64,000 nt of DNA from Panacagrimonas sp. (GCF_020697055.1 NZ_JAJFBP010000013.1:62001-126000), one strand, 5' to 3'; shown: positions 18,739 to 28,323, numbered from the stretch's first letter. Numbers and translations are program-made. The notes: generated from the sequence alone by a model not told the origin.

Positions 18739-19560
18739 ATGCGCATCCAGACGCTGTTCGTCGGCCTCGTGCTGATCGTCACCACACTGGCCGCCCGGGC
18801 CGACGGACCGACGCTGCAGGAGGTGCTGGCGCAACCGCACCGTCCGCCCGAGAACCGCGCGCGCGACGCGTATCGCCACCCGCTCGAGACGCTGACGTTC
18901 TTCGGATTGAAGGCCGATCAGCACGTCGTCGAGGTCTGGCCGGGACGCGGCTGGTACGCCGAGGTGCTGGCCCCGTTCCTGCGCGAATCCGGTACCTACA
19001 CCGCGGCCGGGTTCGTCACCGATCCGGCCAAGGGCGTCGAGAAGTACCGGCTCGACTCGGCCAAGCGGCTGCAGCAGCGCTTCGACGGCCTGCCGGAGAT
19101 CTACGGCGAGCCGCGCGTCACCCAGCTCGGCATGCCCGACCAGTGGACCGCCGCGCCGGCAGGCAGCGCGGACCTCGTGCTGACGTTCCGCAACGTGCAC
19201 AACTGGCTCGAGGACGACTCGGCCGCAAAGATGTTCCAGGCCTTCCACGCCGCGCTGAAGCCGGGCGGCGTGCTCGGCGTGGTCGAGCATCGCGCCAAGC
19301 CCGGCGCCTCGATGGAGACGATGAAGAAATCCGGCTACGTGACCGAGGCCCTGGTCATCGAACTGGCGACGGCGGCCGGCTTCGTGCTCGAGGAGAAGTC
19401 GGAGATCAACGCCAACCCGCGCGACACCACCGACCATCCCGAAGGCGTGTGGACGCTGCCGCCGGCGCTCAAGCTCGGCGACAAGGATCGCGCAAAATAT
19501 CTCGCGATCGGCGAATCGGATCGCATGACGCTGCGCTTCCGCAAACCCGCGAAAAAATGA
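18739..19560 (+). CDS. Exported class I SAM-dependent methyltransferase-like protein
   Basis: A 273-residue protein with a Sec signal peptide (MRIQTLFVGLVLIVTTLAAR, cleavage near ARA-DG). A Rossmann methyltransferase-like fold follows: LKADQHVVEVWPGRGWYAEVL (motif I position, shortened here to its key EVWPGRGWY), DLVLTFRNVHNW (motif IV), and LKPGGVLGVVEHR (motif VI). This matches the predicted methyltransferase family COG4798. The start at 18739 is preceded by AAGG eight bases upstream. An exported protein has no obvious SAM supply, so a non-methylating role is possible. The next gene begins 8 bp after its stop. Confidence 0.87.
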   Translation: MRIQTLFVGLVLIVTTLAARADGPTLQEVLAQPHRPPENRARDAYRHPLETLTFFGLKADQHVVEVWPGRGWYAEVLAPFLRESGTYTAAGFVTDPAKGVEKYRLDSAKRLQQRFDGLPEIYGEPRVTQLGMPDQWTAAPAGSADLVLTFRNVHNWLEDDSAAKMFQAFHAALKPGGVLGVVEHRAKPGASMETMKKSGYVTEALVIELATAAGFVLEEKSEINANPRDTTDHPEGVWTLPPALKLGDKDRAKYLAIGESDRMTLRFRKPAKK

Positions 19561-19567
19561 GCGGCAG

Positions 19568-20302
19568 ATGAGTGAACTCAAAGGCAGAACCGCGCTGATC
19601 ACCGGCGGCAGCCGCGGCATCGGCAAGGACGCGGCGCTGGCGCTCGCGCGTGAAGGCGTGTCCATCGCCATCACCTACCGCGATCAGCGCGCTGCGGCCG
19701 ACGAGGTGCGGCAGCAGGCCGAGGCCCTGGGCGTCGCATGCACCGCGCTGCAGCTCGACGTCCGCGATGCAGCCGCCATCCGCGGCGTCGTGGCCGAGGC
19801 CGAGCGCGCGCTCGGCGGCGCGATCGACGTCCTGGTCAACAACGCCGGCGTCGCCGTGCCGCGCGATCTGGACACGCTCACCGAGGACGACTGGCACGAG
19901 GCGATCACGACGAACCTGACGTCGGCGTTCCTCCTCACGCAGGCGGTGCTGCCCGCCATGCGCCAGCGCGCGTGGGGGCGGATCATCAACCTGTCGTCGG
20001 TGGCCGCGCAGATCGGCGGCGTGGTGGGTCCGCACTACGCCGCGTCGAAGGCCGGCCTGCACGGGCTCACGCACGGCTACGCCCGCTTCCTCGCCGGCAA
20101 GGGCGTCACCGTCAACGCCATCGCGCCAGCGCTGATCGACACCGACATGGTCAAGGGCCTGCCGGCCGGCGCGAAGAACCTGATCCCGGTGGGACGCTAC
20201 GGCACCGTCGACGAGATCAGCGACGTGGTGGTGATGCTGGCCCGCAACGCGTTCATCACGGGCCAGACGATCAACGTCAACGGCGGGCTCTACATGAGCT
20301 AG
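19568..20302 (+). CDS. Short-chain dehydrogenase/reductase (FabG-like)
   Basis: NAD(P)-dependent oxidoreductase of the classical SDR family, 244 residues. It has the cofactor motif TGGSRGIG (13-20), the structural NNAG (91-94), the catalytic Ser in NLSSVAA (143-144), and Tyr157/Lys161 in HYAASKAG. It ends with GQTINVNGGLYMS, as in FabG-like proteins. It lies 7 bp after the exported methyltransferase-like gene, so the two are probably co-transcribed. It lacks the tail signature of a housekeeping fabG in a fab cluster, so its substrate is open. Confidence 0.9.
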   Translation: MSELKGRTALITGGSRGIGKDAALALAREGVSIAITYRDQRAAADEVRQQAEALGVACTALQLDVRDAAAIRGVVAEAERALGGAIDVLVNNAGVAVPRDLDTLTEDDWHEAITTNLTSAFLLTQAVLPAMRQRAWGRIINLSSVAAQIGGVVGPHYAASKAGLHGLTHGYARFLAGKGVTVNAIAPALIDTDMVKGLPAGAKNLIPVGRYGTVDEISDVVVMLARNAFITGQTINVNGGLYMS

Positions 20303-20352
20303 GTACGGAGGCAGGGCGACCGCGAAGCGGCCGCGCATCCCGCCGGCAAGGC

Positions 20353-20483
20353 CCCCAGCCCCGAGCCTTCGCCGGGCAAGGCGTGCCACTGGCACGCCTT
20401 GAAACCCCCGGGCTCTGCTCGGGGCCCCAGCCCCGAGCCTTCGCCGGGCAAGGCGTGCCACTGGCACGCCTTGAAACCCCCGG
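20353..20483. repeat. Two tandem 59-bp copies (72-bp period), each with a perfect palindrome
   Basis: Two identical blocks start at 20353 and 20425. Each contains CAAGGCGTGCCA, one base, then its exact reverse complement (20377-20401 and 20449-20473). They fill the space between the convergent SDR and cupin genes, where they could act as a bidirectional terminator or as a REP-like insertion hot spot. No T-run follows either hairpin. Confidence 0.9.
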
Positions 20484-20484
20484 C

Positions 20485-20928
20485 TCAGTCCCTCAGCGCC
20501 GCGAAATCCTTGAATCCGAGAACGCCGAGCACCTGATCCTTCTCGTCGAGCACCTCGAACAGCTCCTCGTCGCCGTCGGCACGCATGCTGTAGTACACGA
20601 CGCAACCTTCGGGGCCGCCGCCTTCCAGGTGCGGCGGCGCGCCGACCGGGGTCGAGGTGAACGTGCCGACCTTGCGCGATTCCTTGAGCCGGCCGTCGAC
20701 CTCGTACAGGCGGTGTTCGCCCTGCACCACGAAGGTTCGCGTCGGCGCGAGGTGGCGGTGGTAGATGATCTTTTCGTTGGGGTCGAACTTCACGATGAAC
20801 TCGACGGTGCGCTTTTTCTCGTCGACCTCGAACACCGCGGCCGAGAAATGCGGGAAGTCCGGTCCCAGCGACTTCCAGTTGATGTTGCGATCGTCGAACA
20901 GCACCGGGGTCGGCTGTTGGCTACCCAT
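20485..20928 (-). CDS. Cupin-domain protein
   Basis: Single-domain cupin of 147 residues. It has a metal-site pattern IIYHRHLAPTRTFVVQGEH (His57, His59, His71) and an acidic/hydrophobic beta-strand pattern on either side. Similar small cupins bind Fe or Zn and act as dioxygenases or sensors; no substrate can be read off. It follows the GST gene on the same strand with a 31-bp gap, so the two are probably one transcript. Confidence 0.8.
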   Translation of the reverse strand: MGSQQPTPVLFDDRNINWKSLGPDFPHFSAAVFEVDEKKRTVEFIVKFDPNEKIIYHRHLAPTRTFVVQGEHRLYEVDGRLKESRKVGTFTSTPVGAPPHLEGGGPEGCVVYYSMRADGDEELFEVLDEKDQVLGVLGFKDFAALRD

Positions 20929-20959
20929 GTTCGTATCTCCTTCCTCGTCGATTCGGGTT

Positions 20960-21619
20960 TCAGGTCAACGGCAGCGCGGCAGCGGGACGGAACATGAACA
21001 GGTCCTGCTCGCCGCCCTTGTCCATCGCGCGCCGGTAGGCCGGGCGCGCGTGCATGCGATTCAGATACGCCCGCAGCTGCGGTTGCTTCTCCAGATGTCC
21101 GCAGGGCTCGGCCAGTTCGAGCACCCAGGTCATGTTGATGTCGGCGGCAGTAAACCCGCTCCGGATGAAGTGGTCTTGCTTCGACAGCACGTCGGAGATG
21201 TAGGCGAAGCTGTGCTCGATCTCGGCCATGAAGAAACCGCGCAGCGCCTCGCCGCATCCCCTGCCGGTCATGCCGTCGAGCAGATCGAACACCACCGGCT
21301 GCATCGCCGAGCCTTCGGCGTAATGCAGCCAGAAGCAGTAGTCGGCGAAGTCCGGCGACGACTCGGGCACCGCGAGCCGACCGCCGGCGATGCGCCGGGT
21401 GACGTAGTCGATGATCGCGCCCGATTCGGTCAGCGCCTTGCCGTCGTGCTCGATCGTGGGTCCCTTGCCGAGCGGATGGACCTCGAACAACGACGGCGGC
21501 GAGCGGACCGTGACCGGATCGCGCATGTGCTTGACCAGCTCGTACTCCAGGCCCAGCTCCTCCATCAGCCACAGGATGCGCTGCGATCGGGAATTGCTCA
21601 GGTGATGGACTCTCAACAC
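20960..21619 (-). CDS. Glutathione S-transferase family protein
   Basis: GST of 219 residues. The N-terminal thioredoxin fold carries HHLSNSRSQRILWLMEELG and the glutathione-binding cis-Pro/ES pair HPLGKGPTIEHDGKALTESG shown at residues 48-67. The C-terminal helical domain has FTAADINMTWVLEL, the usual folding N-capping motif. This looks like the beta/Ure2-like GST group. It may conjugate or reduce electrophiles together with the downstream cupin, but that link is only positional. Confidence 0.9.
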   Translation of the reverse strand: MLRVHHLSNSRSQRILWLMEELGLEYELVKHMRDPVTVRSPPSLFEVHPLGKGPTIEHDGKALTESGAIIDYVTRRIAGGRLAVPESSPDFADYCFWLHYAEGSAMQPVVFDLLDGMTGRGCGEALRGFFMAEIEHSFAYISDVLSKQDHFIRSGFTAADINMTWVLELAEPCGHLEKQPQLRAYLNRMHARPAYRRAMDKGGEQDLFMFRPAAALPLT

Positions 21620-21668
21620 GGCTCTCTCTCCAGGTGACGGGCGGGTCCTGTTCCGGACCTCGCGGACC

Positions 21669-22703
21669 TCAGACCAGCGCCTTGTCCTGCAGTTCGTCCT
21701 TCAGGTAGGCGTAGTAGATCGGTGCGGCGATCAGGCCGGCCACACCGAAGGCGGCTTCCATCATCAGCATCGCGATCAGCATCTCCCAGGCCCTGGCGCG
21801 GATGCGCGAGCCGATGATGCGGGCGTTGAGGAAGTACTCGAGCTTGTGGATCACGACCAGGTAGGTCAGCGAGCCGATGGCGACGAACAGCGAATTGCTC
21901 AGGCTCACCACCACGATGATGGTGTTCGAGATCAGGTTGCCGACCACCGGCAGCAGGCCGCACACGAACGTCACCGCGATCAGCGTCTTGGTCAGCGGCA
22001 GGTTCACGCCCATCAGCGGCAGGATCACGGCCAGGTACAGGCCGGTCAGCGAGGCGTTGACCGCCGCGATCCAGACCTGCGCGAACACCACGCGGCGGAA
22101 CGATCGGCTCAGGCGCTCGGTGCGTTCGACCAACGCGGCGGCCAGCGGGCGGCGTCCGACCACGGTGATCGCCTCGCTCAGCGCCAGCAGCGATCCCACC
22201 ACCATGCCGATCAGGATGTGCACCAGCGCGCGCGCGAAATCCTTGCCCACGCCCTGCAGCGCGGCCGAGTGTTCACGCAGCCAGGCGGTACTGGCCGCGC
22301 GCAGTTCCTCGGCGGTCTCCGGCAGATTGGCGACGATCCACTCCGGCAGGCGGTTGCGCGACTGGTCGAGGATCTCCGCCAGTTTCTGCATCAGCACCGA
22401 CAGGTTGCCGGCGTCGCTGCGAAAGAACGAGATCACCCCGAAGATCAGCAGCGACAGCGCCATCACCACCAGCATCGAGATCGCGGCGACGACGATGATC
22501 CGCGCCCAGTCGCGGTCGATCTGCGCGCGGCGCACCAGCGGCGTGAGGATGCGGACCAGTTCGAACACCAGCAGCCCGCCCAGCAATGCCGGCAGCAGGC
22601 GCAGGTAGAGCACCAGGAACAGGCCGATGCCCATCAGCGTCCAGGCCACCACGTCGAGTCGCGACACCGTCGACGGCAGGCTCAGGGGCGGATTGAGGTT
22701 CAT
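21669..22703 (-). CDS. AI-2E family transporter
   Basis: Polytopic inner-membrane protein of the AI-2 exporter/PerM family, 344 residues, with about eight hydrophobic helices. The arrangement is typical: paired N-terminal helices, a soluble segment near 120-190, then GLYLAVILPLMGVNLPLTKTL and late VFGVAGLIAAPIYYAYLK-type helices. Members export or conduct small ions or molecules; only a few are autoinducer-2 exporters. The start at 22703 (MNLNPPLS) is preferred, since upstream codons run through a TR-repeat from the adjacent His-rich gene. It lies 37 bp downstream of the ZIP-like gene. Confidence 0.85.
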   Translation of the reverse strand: MNLNPPLSLPSTVSRLDVVAWTLMGIGLFLVLYLRLLPALLGGLLVFELVRILTPLVRRAQIDRDWARIIVVAAISMLVVMALSLLIFGVISFFRSDAGNLSVLMQKLAEILDQSRNRLPEWIVANLPETAEELRAASTAWLREHSAALQGVGKDFARALVHILIGMVVGSLLALSEAITVVGRRPLAAALVERTERLSRSFRRVVFAQVWIAAVNASLTGLYLAVILPLMGVNLPLTKTLIAVTFVCGLLPVVGNLISNTIIVVVSLSNSLFVAIGSLTYLVVIHKLEYFLNARIIGSRIRARAWEMLIAMLMMEAAFGVAGLIAAPIYYAYLKDELQDKALV

Positions 22704-22740
22704 GTCGCCGGCAGCATGCCAGAAGGGCGTAACGGACCTT

Positions 22741-23877
22741 TCAGTGCGAGTGCGAGTGCGCGTGCGAGTGCGCACGGCCCACGACGCTGGCGAGCCAGCG
22801 CCGGCCACCCAGACGCAGCAGCGAGGCGACGAACAAAAGCCCGAGCACCAGGCCCGGCCACGGCGGGATCGAGGCCAGCGCCGGCCACTGCGTGGACAGC
22901 GGCGCGCCGCGCGAAACCATCATCAGATCCAGCGCGGCCAGCACCAGCAGCGCGGCCAGCACGCGCGCCGCACTGGCATCGACCGCCTCGACCAGCGCGA
23001 TGCGCAGCCCGCGGCGCCAGTCGGGACCCGCGCCGGATGTTCGCAACGCACCGATCAGGCCGGCGCCGGCGTACGCGAACAGCAGCAGCGGCGCGGCCGC
23101 CACGCCCATCAGCACCAGCGCCGCGCCGATGCCCTGCAGCGTCGCGGCGTGCGGGTCCAGGCGCGCCAGCACGATCAGCCCGATCAGCGCGACGAGGTTG
23201 CCGAGCCCTTCGAACGGCGGCTGCGGATCGCGGTGATCCGAGTCCTCCTCCAGGTGCGGCCGCCCGAACACCACGTGCAGGATCGAGCCGGCGACCAGGG
23301 CCTGGAACCAGGCGAAGGCGCGCGCACCCAGCACCTGGTTGAGCTCGAGGCCGAACAGGTATCCGGCCAGCGTGCCGGCGCCCATCAGCATCAGCGTGAT
23401 CGTCGGCAGTCCGCGGCCGAACACCGGCGCCATGATCCACCACACCACCAGTCCGACCGGCACGCTGTGCACGACGATGGCGATGCCCAGCGCCTCGTGC
23501 GCATGCGCATGACCCGTGTGCGAGGTGTCCGAGTGCACCGGCGCCAGCGCCGCACCGTCGCCCAGGCTGTGCAGCACCAGGCCGATCACCGCCAGCGCCA
23601 GCGTCGCCAGGTGCGCTTCGCGCCGCGCGCGTTCGAGGCCCTGCTCGACCAGCGTCGGACCGATCGCACCGAGCGCCAGGAACGCCAGGCTCCACGCACC
23701 GCCTTCGCCGTAAGCGCCGGGCACGACCTCGAGCAGCACCAGCCCGGCGATGCTCACCAGTACGAAGCCGTCGAGGAATGCCAGCAACGCCGGTCGCGGA
23801 TGCGCCAGCTGGTACAGCAGAGGCCCGCACATCAGGGCCGCGAGCGTGGCGATCAGGGGCAGCAACGTCATCCGCAT
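22741..23877 (-). CDS. ZIP-like metal transporter with His-rich loop and tail
   Basis: Predicted inner-membrane divalent metal transporter, 378 residues. ZIP helix IV/V-type motifs are HSLGDG (103-108) and HSVPVG (137-142). A His-rich loop HSDTSHTGHAHAHE lies between them (115-128), and the extreme C-terminus is RAHSHAHSHSH. The protein is about 100 residues longer than common bacterial ZIPs and has extra C-terminal helices. The start at 23877 gives MRMTLLPLIATLAALM. Zn or a similar metal is likely from the histidines, but this is an inference. It is transcribed ahead of the AI-2E gene. Confidence 0.7.
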   Translation of the reverse strand: MRMTLLPLIATLAALMCGPLLYQLAHPRPALLAFLDGFVLVSIAGLVLLEVVPGAYGEGGAWSLAFLALGAIGPTLVEQGLERARREAHLATLALAVIGLVLHSLGDGAALAPVHSDTSHTGHAHAHEALGIAIVVHSVPVGLVVWWIMAPVFGRGLPTITLMLMGAGTLAGYLFGLELNQVLGARAFAWFQALVAGSILHVVFGRPHLEEDSDHRDPQPPFEGLGNLVALIGLIVLARLDPHAATLQGIGAALVLMGVAAAPLLLFAYAGAGLIGALRTSGAGPDWRRGLRIALVEAVDASAARVLAALLVLAALDLMMVSRGAPLSTQWPALASIPPWPGLVLGLLFVASLLRLGGRRWLASVVGRAHSHAHSHSH

Positions 23878-23947
23878 GGATCGAAGGGTCGCGGATTATT
23901 CCATGCGCGCGACGGGACCCTCGCCCGGGCGCGCCATAATGGCGCCC

Positions 23948-24982
23948 ATGTCCGCCCCTCGATCCGCCGCCCCGCATCGCATCCTCGTCACCGGCGCCGC
24001 CGGTTTCGTCGGCCACCACCTGAGCCTGAAGCTGCTCGACGCCGGCCACGAGGTCGTGGGCCTGGACAACCTCAACGACTACTACGATCCGGCGCTCAAG
24101 CTCGCGCGACTGGCGCTGACGCAGGCGAATCCGGGTTTTCGCTTCGTCAAGGCCAACCTGGCGGATCGCGAGGCGATGGACTCGGTCTTTCGCTCGACCC
24201 GCTTCGATCGCGTCGTGCACCTGGGCGCCCAGGCCGGCGTGCGCTATTCGCTGGAGAAGCCGCTGGAGTACATCCACAGCAACCTGGTGGGTTTCGCGCA
24301 CATGCTCGAAGGCTGCCGCGCGCAGAAGACCCCGCACCTGCTCTACGCCTCGTCGTCGTCGGTCTACGGCGCCAACGAGAAGCTGCCCTGGTCGGCCACC
24401 GACAACGTCGATCATCCGGTGTCGCTGTACGCGGCCACCAAGAAGTCCAACGAGCTGATGGCCCACAGCTACGCGCACCTGTACGGCCTGCCCTGCACCG
24501 GCCTGCGCTTCTTCACGGTGTACGGTCCCTGGGGCAGGCCGGACATGGCGTATTACAAGTTCGCGCAGGCGATGGTCGCGGGCCGGCCGATCGACGTCTA
24601 CAACCACGGGCGCATGCAGCGCGACTTCACCTACATCGACGATGTCACCGACGCGATCGTGCGGCTGCTCGACCGCCCGCCGACCGGTGATCCGGACTGG
24701 AGCGGGATTCAGCCCGATCCGTCGTCCAGCCGCGCGCCCTGGCGCGTCTACAACATCGGCAACCACAGCCCGGTGCCGCTGACCGAGTTCATCGGGATCC
24801 TGGAGCGGCTGCTCGGCGTGCAGGCGCAGAAGCGGATGCTGCCGATGCAGCCCGGCGACGTACCGGCCACCTACGCCGATGTCGCCGCGCTCCAACGCGA
24901 CGTGGGTTTCGCGCCGGCCACGCCGCTGGAAACCGGACTCGGCCACTTCGTGCGCTGGTTCCGCGAATACCACCGCACCTGA
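23948..24982 (+). CDS. UDP-glucuronate 4-epimerase-type NAD-dependent epimerase
   Basis: Interconverts nucleotide sugars for surface polysaccharide. It has 344 residues with NAD-binding TGAAGFVGHHL near 15, the catalytic Ser in SSSSVYG, and YAATKKSNE with Tyr/Lys. GRPDMAYYKFAQAM is typical of UDP-GlcA to UDP-GalA epimerases. The linker RMQRDFTYIDDV also fits that subgroup. The start at 23948 is the nearest ATG; another, three codons upstream at 23939, cannot be excluded. It may feed the exopolysaccharide genes at 27-29.7 kb. Confidence 0.9.
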   Translation: MSAPRSAAPHRILVTGAAGFVGHHLSLKLLDAGHEVVGLDNLNDYYDPALKLARLALTQANPGFRFVKANLADREAMDSVFRSTRFDRVVHLGAQAGVRYSLEKPLEYIHSNLVGFAHMLEGCRAQKTPHLLYASSSSVYGANEKLPWSATDNVDHPVSLYAATKKSNELMAHSYAHLYGLPCTGLRFFTVYGPWGRPDMAYYKFAQAMVAGRPIDVYNHGRMQRDFTYIDDVTDAIVRLLDRPPTGDPDWSGIQPDPSSSRAPWRVYNIGNHSPVPLTEFIGILERLLGVQAQKRMLPMQPGDVPATYADVAALQRDVGFAPATPLETGLGHFVRWFREYHRT

Positions 24983-24992
24983 GCCCGCGCCC

Positions 24993-25445
24993 ATGGCGCA
25001 GCAACCGCGCACGCTCTACGAAGCCGCCACCGCACGCGGGCGGGTCATCCGCCAGGGCGAGATCGCCTGCATCGTGATGGACGGCGCCGGCGCCGTGATG
25101 GTGTTCATGCACGAGCTCATCGGCGCGCAGAAATGGGCGCAGTCGCGCGTGCCCACCTCCAATCTGCTCAGCGATCGCGCGCGCTTCCTCGACCAGTTCA
25201 GCGCGCTGGTCTCCCGCCCGGGCAGCGTCCAGTCCACGCGTGGCAACGACCGGAACCTCGAAAAGCTGGCCAGGGCGATGCTCGCTGCCGGCTACGACCT
25301 CAACGAGTGGACGCTGCCGGTCGAGCTCAAGACCATCGGGCACGGACCGCCCAAGGCGGCGACGAAGCCGGCCAAGTCGGCGCCCGACGAAGCCGAGGGT
25401 CCGTCGACGCCCGATCCCTCCGGCGAGCCCCCCGCCACCGGCTGA
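24993..25445 (+). CDS. Conserved hypothetical protein
   Basis: A 150-residue soluble protein. It starts MAQQPRTLYEAATARGRV and has a compact alpha/beta core to about residue 110 (IACIVMDGAGAVMVFMHEL, GYDLNEWTLPVEL). The C-terminal tail is Lys/Pro/Ala-rich and probably disordered. No family was recognised. It begins 10 bp after the epimerase stop, so they may be co-transcribed. Confidence 0.6.
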   Translation: MAQQPRTLYEAATARGRVIRQGEIACIVMDGAGAVMVFMHELIGAQKWAQSRVPTSNLLSDRARFLDQFSALVSRPGSVQSTRGNDRNLEKLARAMLAAGYDLNEWTLPVELKTIGHGPPKAATKPAKSAPDEAEGPSTPDPSGEPPATG

Positions 25446-25566
25446 GCAGAAGTTCCGGGAGCGGCGACCGCAGGTCGGCCAAACGCCGCGTTTCAGCGCA
25501 CGATCGATCCGGACTGATGCCGTCGTCAGGCTATGCTTCGCGCGCTCCACCGAACCTCGAGTGCCC

Positions 25567-26055
25567 ATGGGCCTGCGCCGCGTGCTGTTGATAGTCGCCT
25601 CCTTCCTGCTCGCCCCCGTCGTTTCGGCCGAAGGCTTCGCCAACCCCTACAAGGGCTACTCGTTCGACGTCCCCGCGAACTGGCGGCTGTCGCACCCGGA
25701 CTACATGCTCACCGGCCCGCGCGGCGAGTCGTTGTCGGAGTCGGATTTGCCGCCCAAGGGCGAACGCACGCTGCTGAAGATCAGCAAGAGCGCCGGGATG
25801 ATCGCGTGCATCGGCGCCGACTACGAAGACACCAACGAGCAGTTCGAGTTGGACGGCGAGAACTGGAAGGGACTGGTGCGGGTGTTCGTCGAGCCGCGCC
25901 GTACCAATCGCCAGCAGCGCCACGTGCTGCAGCTGGTGGCCCAGCACGGCGAGAACTACCGGTTGTTCTACCTGGCGATCCCGACGCAGGAATGGATCAG
26001 CGATCGGGATTCCCCCAAGCGGGTGCTGGCGGCGCTCAAGTTCCAGCAGCCCTGA
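25567..26055 (+). CDS. Secreted hypothetical protein
   Basis: A 162-residue exported protein. The signal peptide is [20 protein letters not shown], with cleavage near VSA-EG. The mature part begins [19 protein letters not shown], a PsbP/SmpA-like opening seen in many bacterial lipoprotein-like proteins, and ends [11 protein letters not shown]. The function is unknown. The start at 25567 is preferred over the in-frame GTG at 25561. Confidence 0.7.
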   Translation: MGLRRVLLIVASFLLAPVVSAEGFANPYKGYSFDVPANWRLSHPDYMLTGPRGESLSESDLPPKGERTLLKISKSAGMIACIGADYEDTNEQFELDGENWKGLVRVFVEPRRTNRQQRHVLQLVAQHGENYRLFYLAIPTQEWISDRDSPKRVLAALKFQQP

Positions 26056-26185
26056 TCCCCTCTCCCGGTCGCGCCGCTGCGCCCGGCGGGGCGCGGGTAC
26101 AATCGCGGCCGTTCCTTCACCTTCGTACCGCCGCCCCGATGCCTCCTGCCCCCCGGTCCGCGGACCGCGCCTCGGTTGTCTCGAC

Positions 26186-27052
26186 ATGAGTGCGCGACTG
26201 ATCGACGGCAAGGCCATCGCCCAGAAGTTCCAGGACGACCTGCGCGAGCGCATCGTCGCCCGCAGCGCGAAGGGATGGCGTGCGCCGGCCCTGGCCACCG
26301 TGCTGGTCGGCGACGATCCCGCGTCCCAGATCTACGTGCGCAACAAGCGCCGCACCTGCGAGGCGCTGGGCATCCGCTCGGTGCCGGTACAGCTCGACGC
26401 CGGCATCGACAACGCCGAGCTGCTGGCCCACATCGACCGCCTCAACGCCGATGACGCGATCGACGGCATCCTGGTACAGCTGCCGCTGCCCCGGCAGCTC
26501 GACGCGACCTCGGTGATCGAGCGCATCCGTCCGGACAAGGACGTCGACGGCTTTCATCCGTACAACCTCGGACGCCTGGCCCAGCGCCTGCCGACGCTGC
26601 GCCCGTGCACGCCCTACGGCGTGATCGAACTGCTGCGCTCGACCGGCGAGAAATTCCACGGCAAGCGCGCCGTGGTCGTGGGCGCGAGCAACATCGTCGG
26701 GCGCCCAATGGCGCTGGAACTGCTGCTGGCCGGCTGCACCACCACCGTGTGCCATCGCTTCACGCGCGACCTGGCCGCCGAGGTCGGCCGCGCCGAGATC
26801 GTCGTGGTCGCGGTGGGCAAGCCGGGCCTGGTGCGCGGGGAATGGATCGCGCCGGGGGCCATCGTCGTCGACGTCGGCATGAATCGCCTCGACGACGGCT
26901 CGCTGTGCGGCGATGTCGAGTTCGAGACCGCGGCGGAGCGCGCCGCGTGGATCACGCCCGTGCCCGGCGGCGTCGGCCCGATGACCGTGACGATGCTGAT
27001 GGCCAACACGCTGGCGGCCGCGGATTCCCGCGGCGCCGTGCGGACCGCCTAG
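26186..27052 (+). CDS. folD: Bifunctional methylene-THF dehydrogenase/cyclohydrolase
   Basis: Interconverts 5,10-methylene-, methenyl- and 10-formyl-tetrahydrofolate in the cytoplasm. It has 288 residues with the FolD hallmarks [14 protein letters not shown] (catalytic Tyr/Lys region near residue 50), [20 protein letters not shown] and [18 protein letters not shown]. The tail is [19 protein letters not shown]. Its stop overlaps the convergent beta-barrel gene by four bases (CTAG). A TACAAT box at 26098-26103, 82 bp upstream, could be a -10 element, but no good -35 is seen. Confidence 0.97.
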   Translation: MSARLIDGKAIAQKFQDDLRERIVARSAKGWRAPALATVLVGDDPASQIYVRNKRRTCEALGIRSVPVQLDAGIDNAELLAHIDRLNADDAIDGILVQLPLPRQLDATSVIERIRPDKDVDGFHPYNLGRLAQRLPTLRPCTPYGVIELLRSTGEKFHGKRAVVVGASNIVGRPMALELLLAGCTTTVCHRFTRDLAAEVGRAEIVVVAVGKPGLVRGEWIAPGAIVVDVGMNRLDDGSLCGDVEFETAAERAAWITPVPGGVGPMTVTMLMANTLAAADSRGAVRTA

Positions 27053-28284
27053 CGACCCGTCCCCGCTCCGCCCATCGGCCAGAGCAGCTTGAATTCCAGG
27101 CCGGCCTGGAACGCGTCGTACTCCTGATCGTCGACGTCGGACGTGCGGTCCGCGAAGGCGAGGTTGGGGGTGATGTTGATCCACGGACGCGGTGCCCAGA
27201 TCAGCGCGACCTGCATGCTCAGCACCTTGTCCTCACGGTTGTCGTCGTCGCCTCCGATGACCGAATCCTGGAAATCTTCCAGCGCGTAGTAGGCGTACGA
27301 GCTCAATGTCAGATACGGCGTTGCCGCCCAATAGGCGCCGAGGTTGACGCTGGTGGCGACCACCGAGCTCTCGCCTTCCTTCTGCGCGCTGTAGATGCCG
27401 CGGCTCACGCCGCCGTACAGCGTGGTCTTCTCCGAGATCCCGCGCTTGAGCAGCAGCGAGCCGACGAGCTCCTCGTCGTCGTCGACGTTCTGGCCCTTGT
27501 TGTTGCGGTCCGACGCGCCGAGCGAGAAATCCATCGACGCCACCGGGCTCGGCGTCCAGCTGCCCACCAGCTGGTAGGTCTGCTGGTCGTACTCCTCGAT
27601 GATCCCGTCGCCCGGATCGCGGCGGATGAATTCGCCCTGCGTGGTCACCGCCTCGACGCCGACCGACAGCGACGAACGCCCCATGTAGCTCAGCGCGATC
27701 GCCCCCTCGTCCTCGTCCAGATCCTGGTTGCGCGTGGTGTCGAGCGAATAGCGGGCGCGTGCTACGCGGCCGCGCGGACGGATCTCCCAGTCGTTGAACA
27801 CGCGCAGCTTGACGACCAGGGAGCCGTCGGTCTGGTCGCGCATGCTGCGATCGTCATCGTTCTGCGTGATGGTCTCGAAGCCCTGCAGCTCGCGGCGATC
27901 GCGCCCCTCGAGCGTGCCCTTGAGCAGCGATCCGATCTGCCAGTCGAGGCTGCCGAGCACGTCGTGCTCCTTGTGATCGAGCTGGTTGAAGTGGTCGTAC
28001 TCGAACTTGCTGCCCGACGCATCGAGCTTGAGCTTCTGCAGTCCGGCCGTGTAGGTCGACTTGAATCCGGCCTGGTAGCGCATGCGCGTGTCGTCGCGCT
28101 GACGATCGCCCCGTTCGGCCTCGGCCTCGTCACCGTCGCGATCACGAAAGACGTTGTCGTCGTACTCGCCCTGGGCGGACACGTACGGCGTGAACTCCAG
28201 GATGGCCTGCGATGGCATCGGCAACGCCAGCAGGGAGAGGGCAAAACCGGCACTGCCATATGTCGCCGCGGATCTCTTCGTCAT
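27049..28284 (-). CDS. Exopolysaccharide-associated outer-membrane beta-barrel protein (EpsL-like)
   Basis: A 411-residue protein with a signal peptide ([17 protein letters not shown]). The mature part opens [20 protein letters not shown], then alternates amphipathic strands to the end [14 protein letters not shown]. The strand pattern, acidic turns and position directly after a priming glycosyltransferase match EpsL-type outer-membrane proteins of exopolysaccharide clusters. It probably forms part of the export path. The full eps/exosortase cluster is not in this window. Confidence 0.68.
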   Translation of the reverse strand: MTKRSAATYGSAGFALSLLALPMPSQAILEFTPYVSAQGEYDDNVFRDRDGDEAEAERGDRQRDDTRMRYQAGFKSTYTAGLQKLKLDASGSKFEYDHFNQLDHKEHDVLGSLDWQIGSLLKGTLEGRDRRELQGFETITQNDDDRSMRDQTDGSLVVKLRVFNDWEIRPRGRVARARYSLDTTRNQDLDEDEGAIALSYMGRSSLSVGVEAVTTQGEFIRRDPGDGIIEEYDQQTYQLVGSWTPSPVASMDFSLGASDRNNKGQNVDDDEELVGSLLLKRGISEKTTLYGGVSRGIYSAQKEGESSVVATSVNLGAYWAATPYLTLSSYAYYALEDFQDSVIGGDDDNREDKVLSMQVALIWAPRPWINITPNLAFADRTSDVDDQEYDAFQAGLEFKLLWPMGGAGTGR

Positions 28285-28323
28285 TGCTTCTCTCCGTCCG
28301 TTGGGGCGCCGTACGTACCCATC

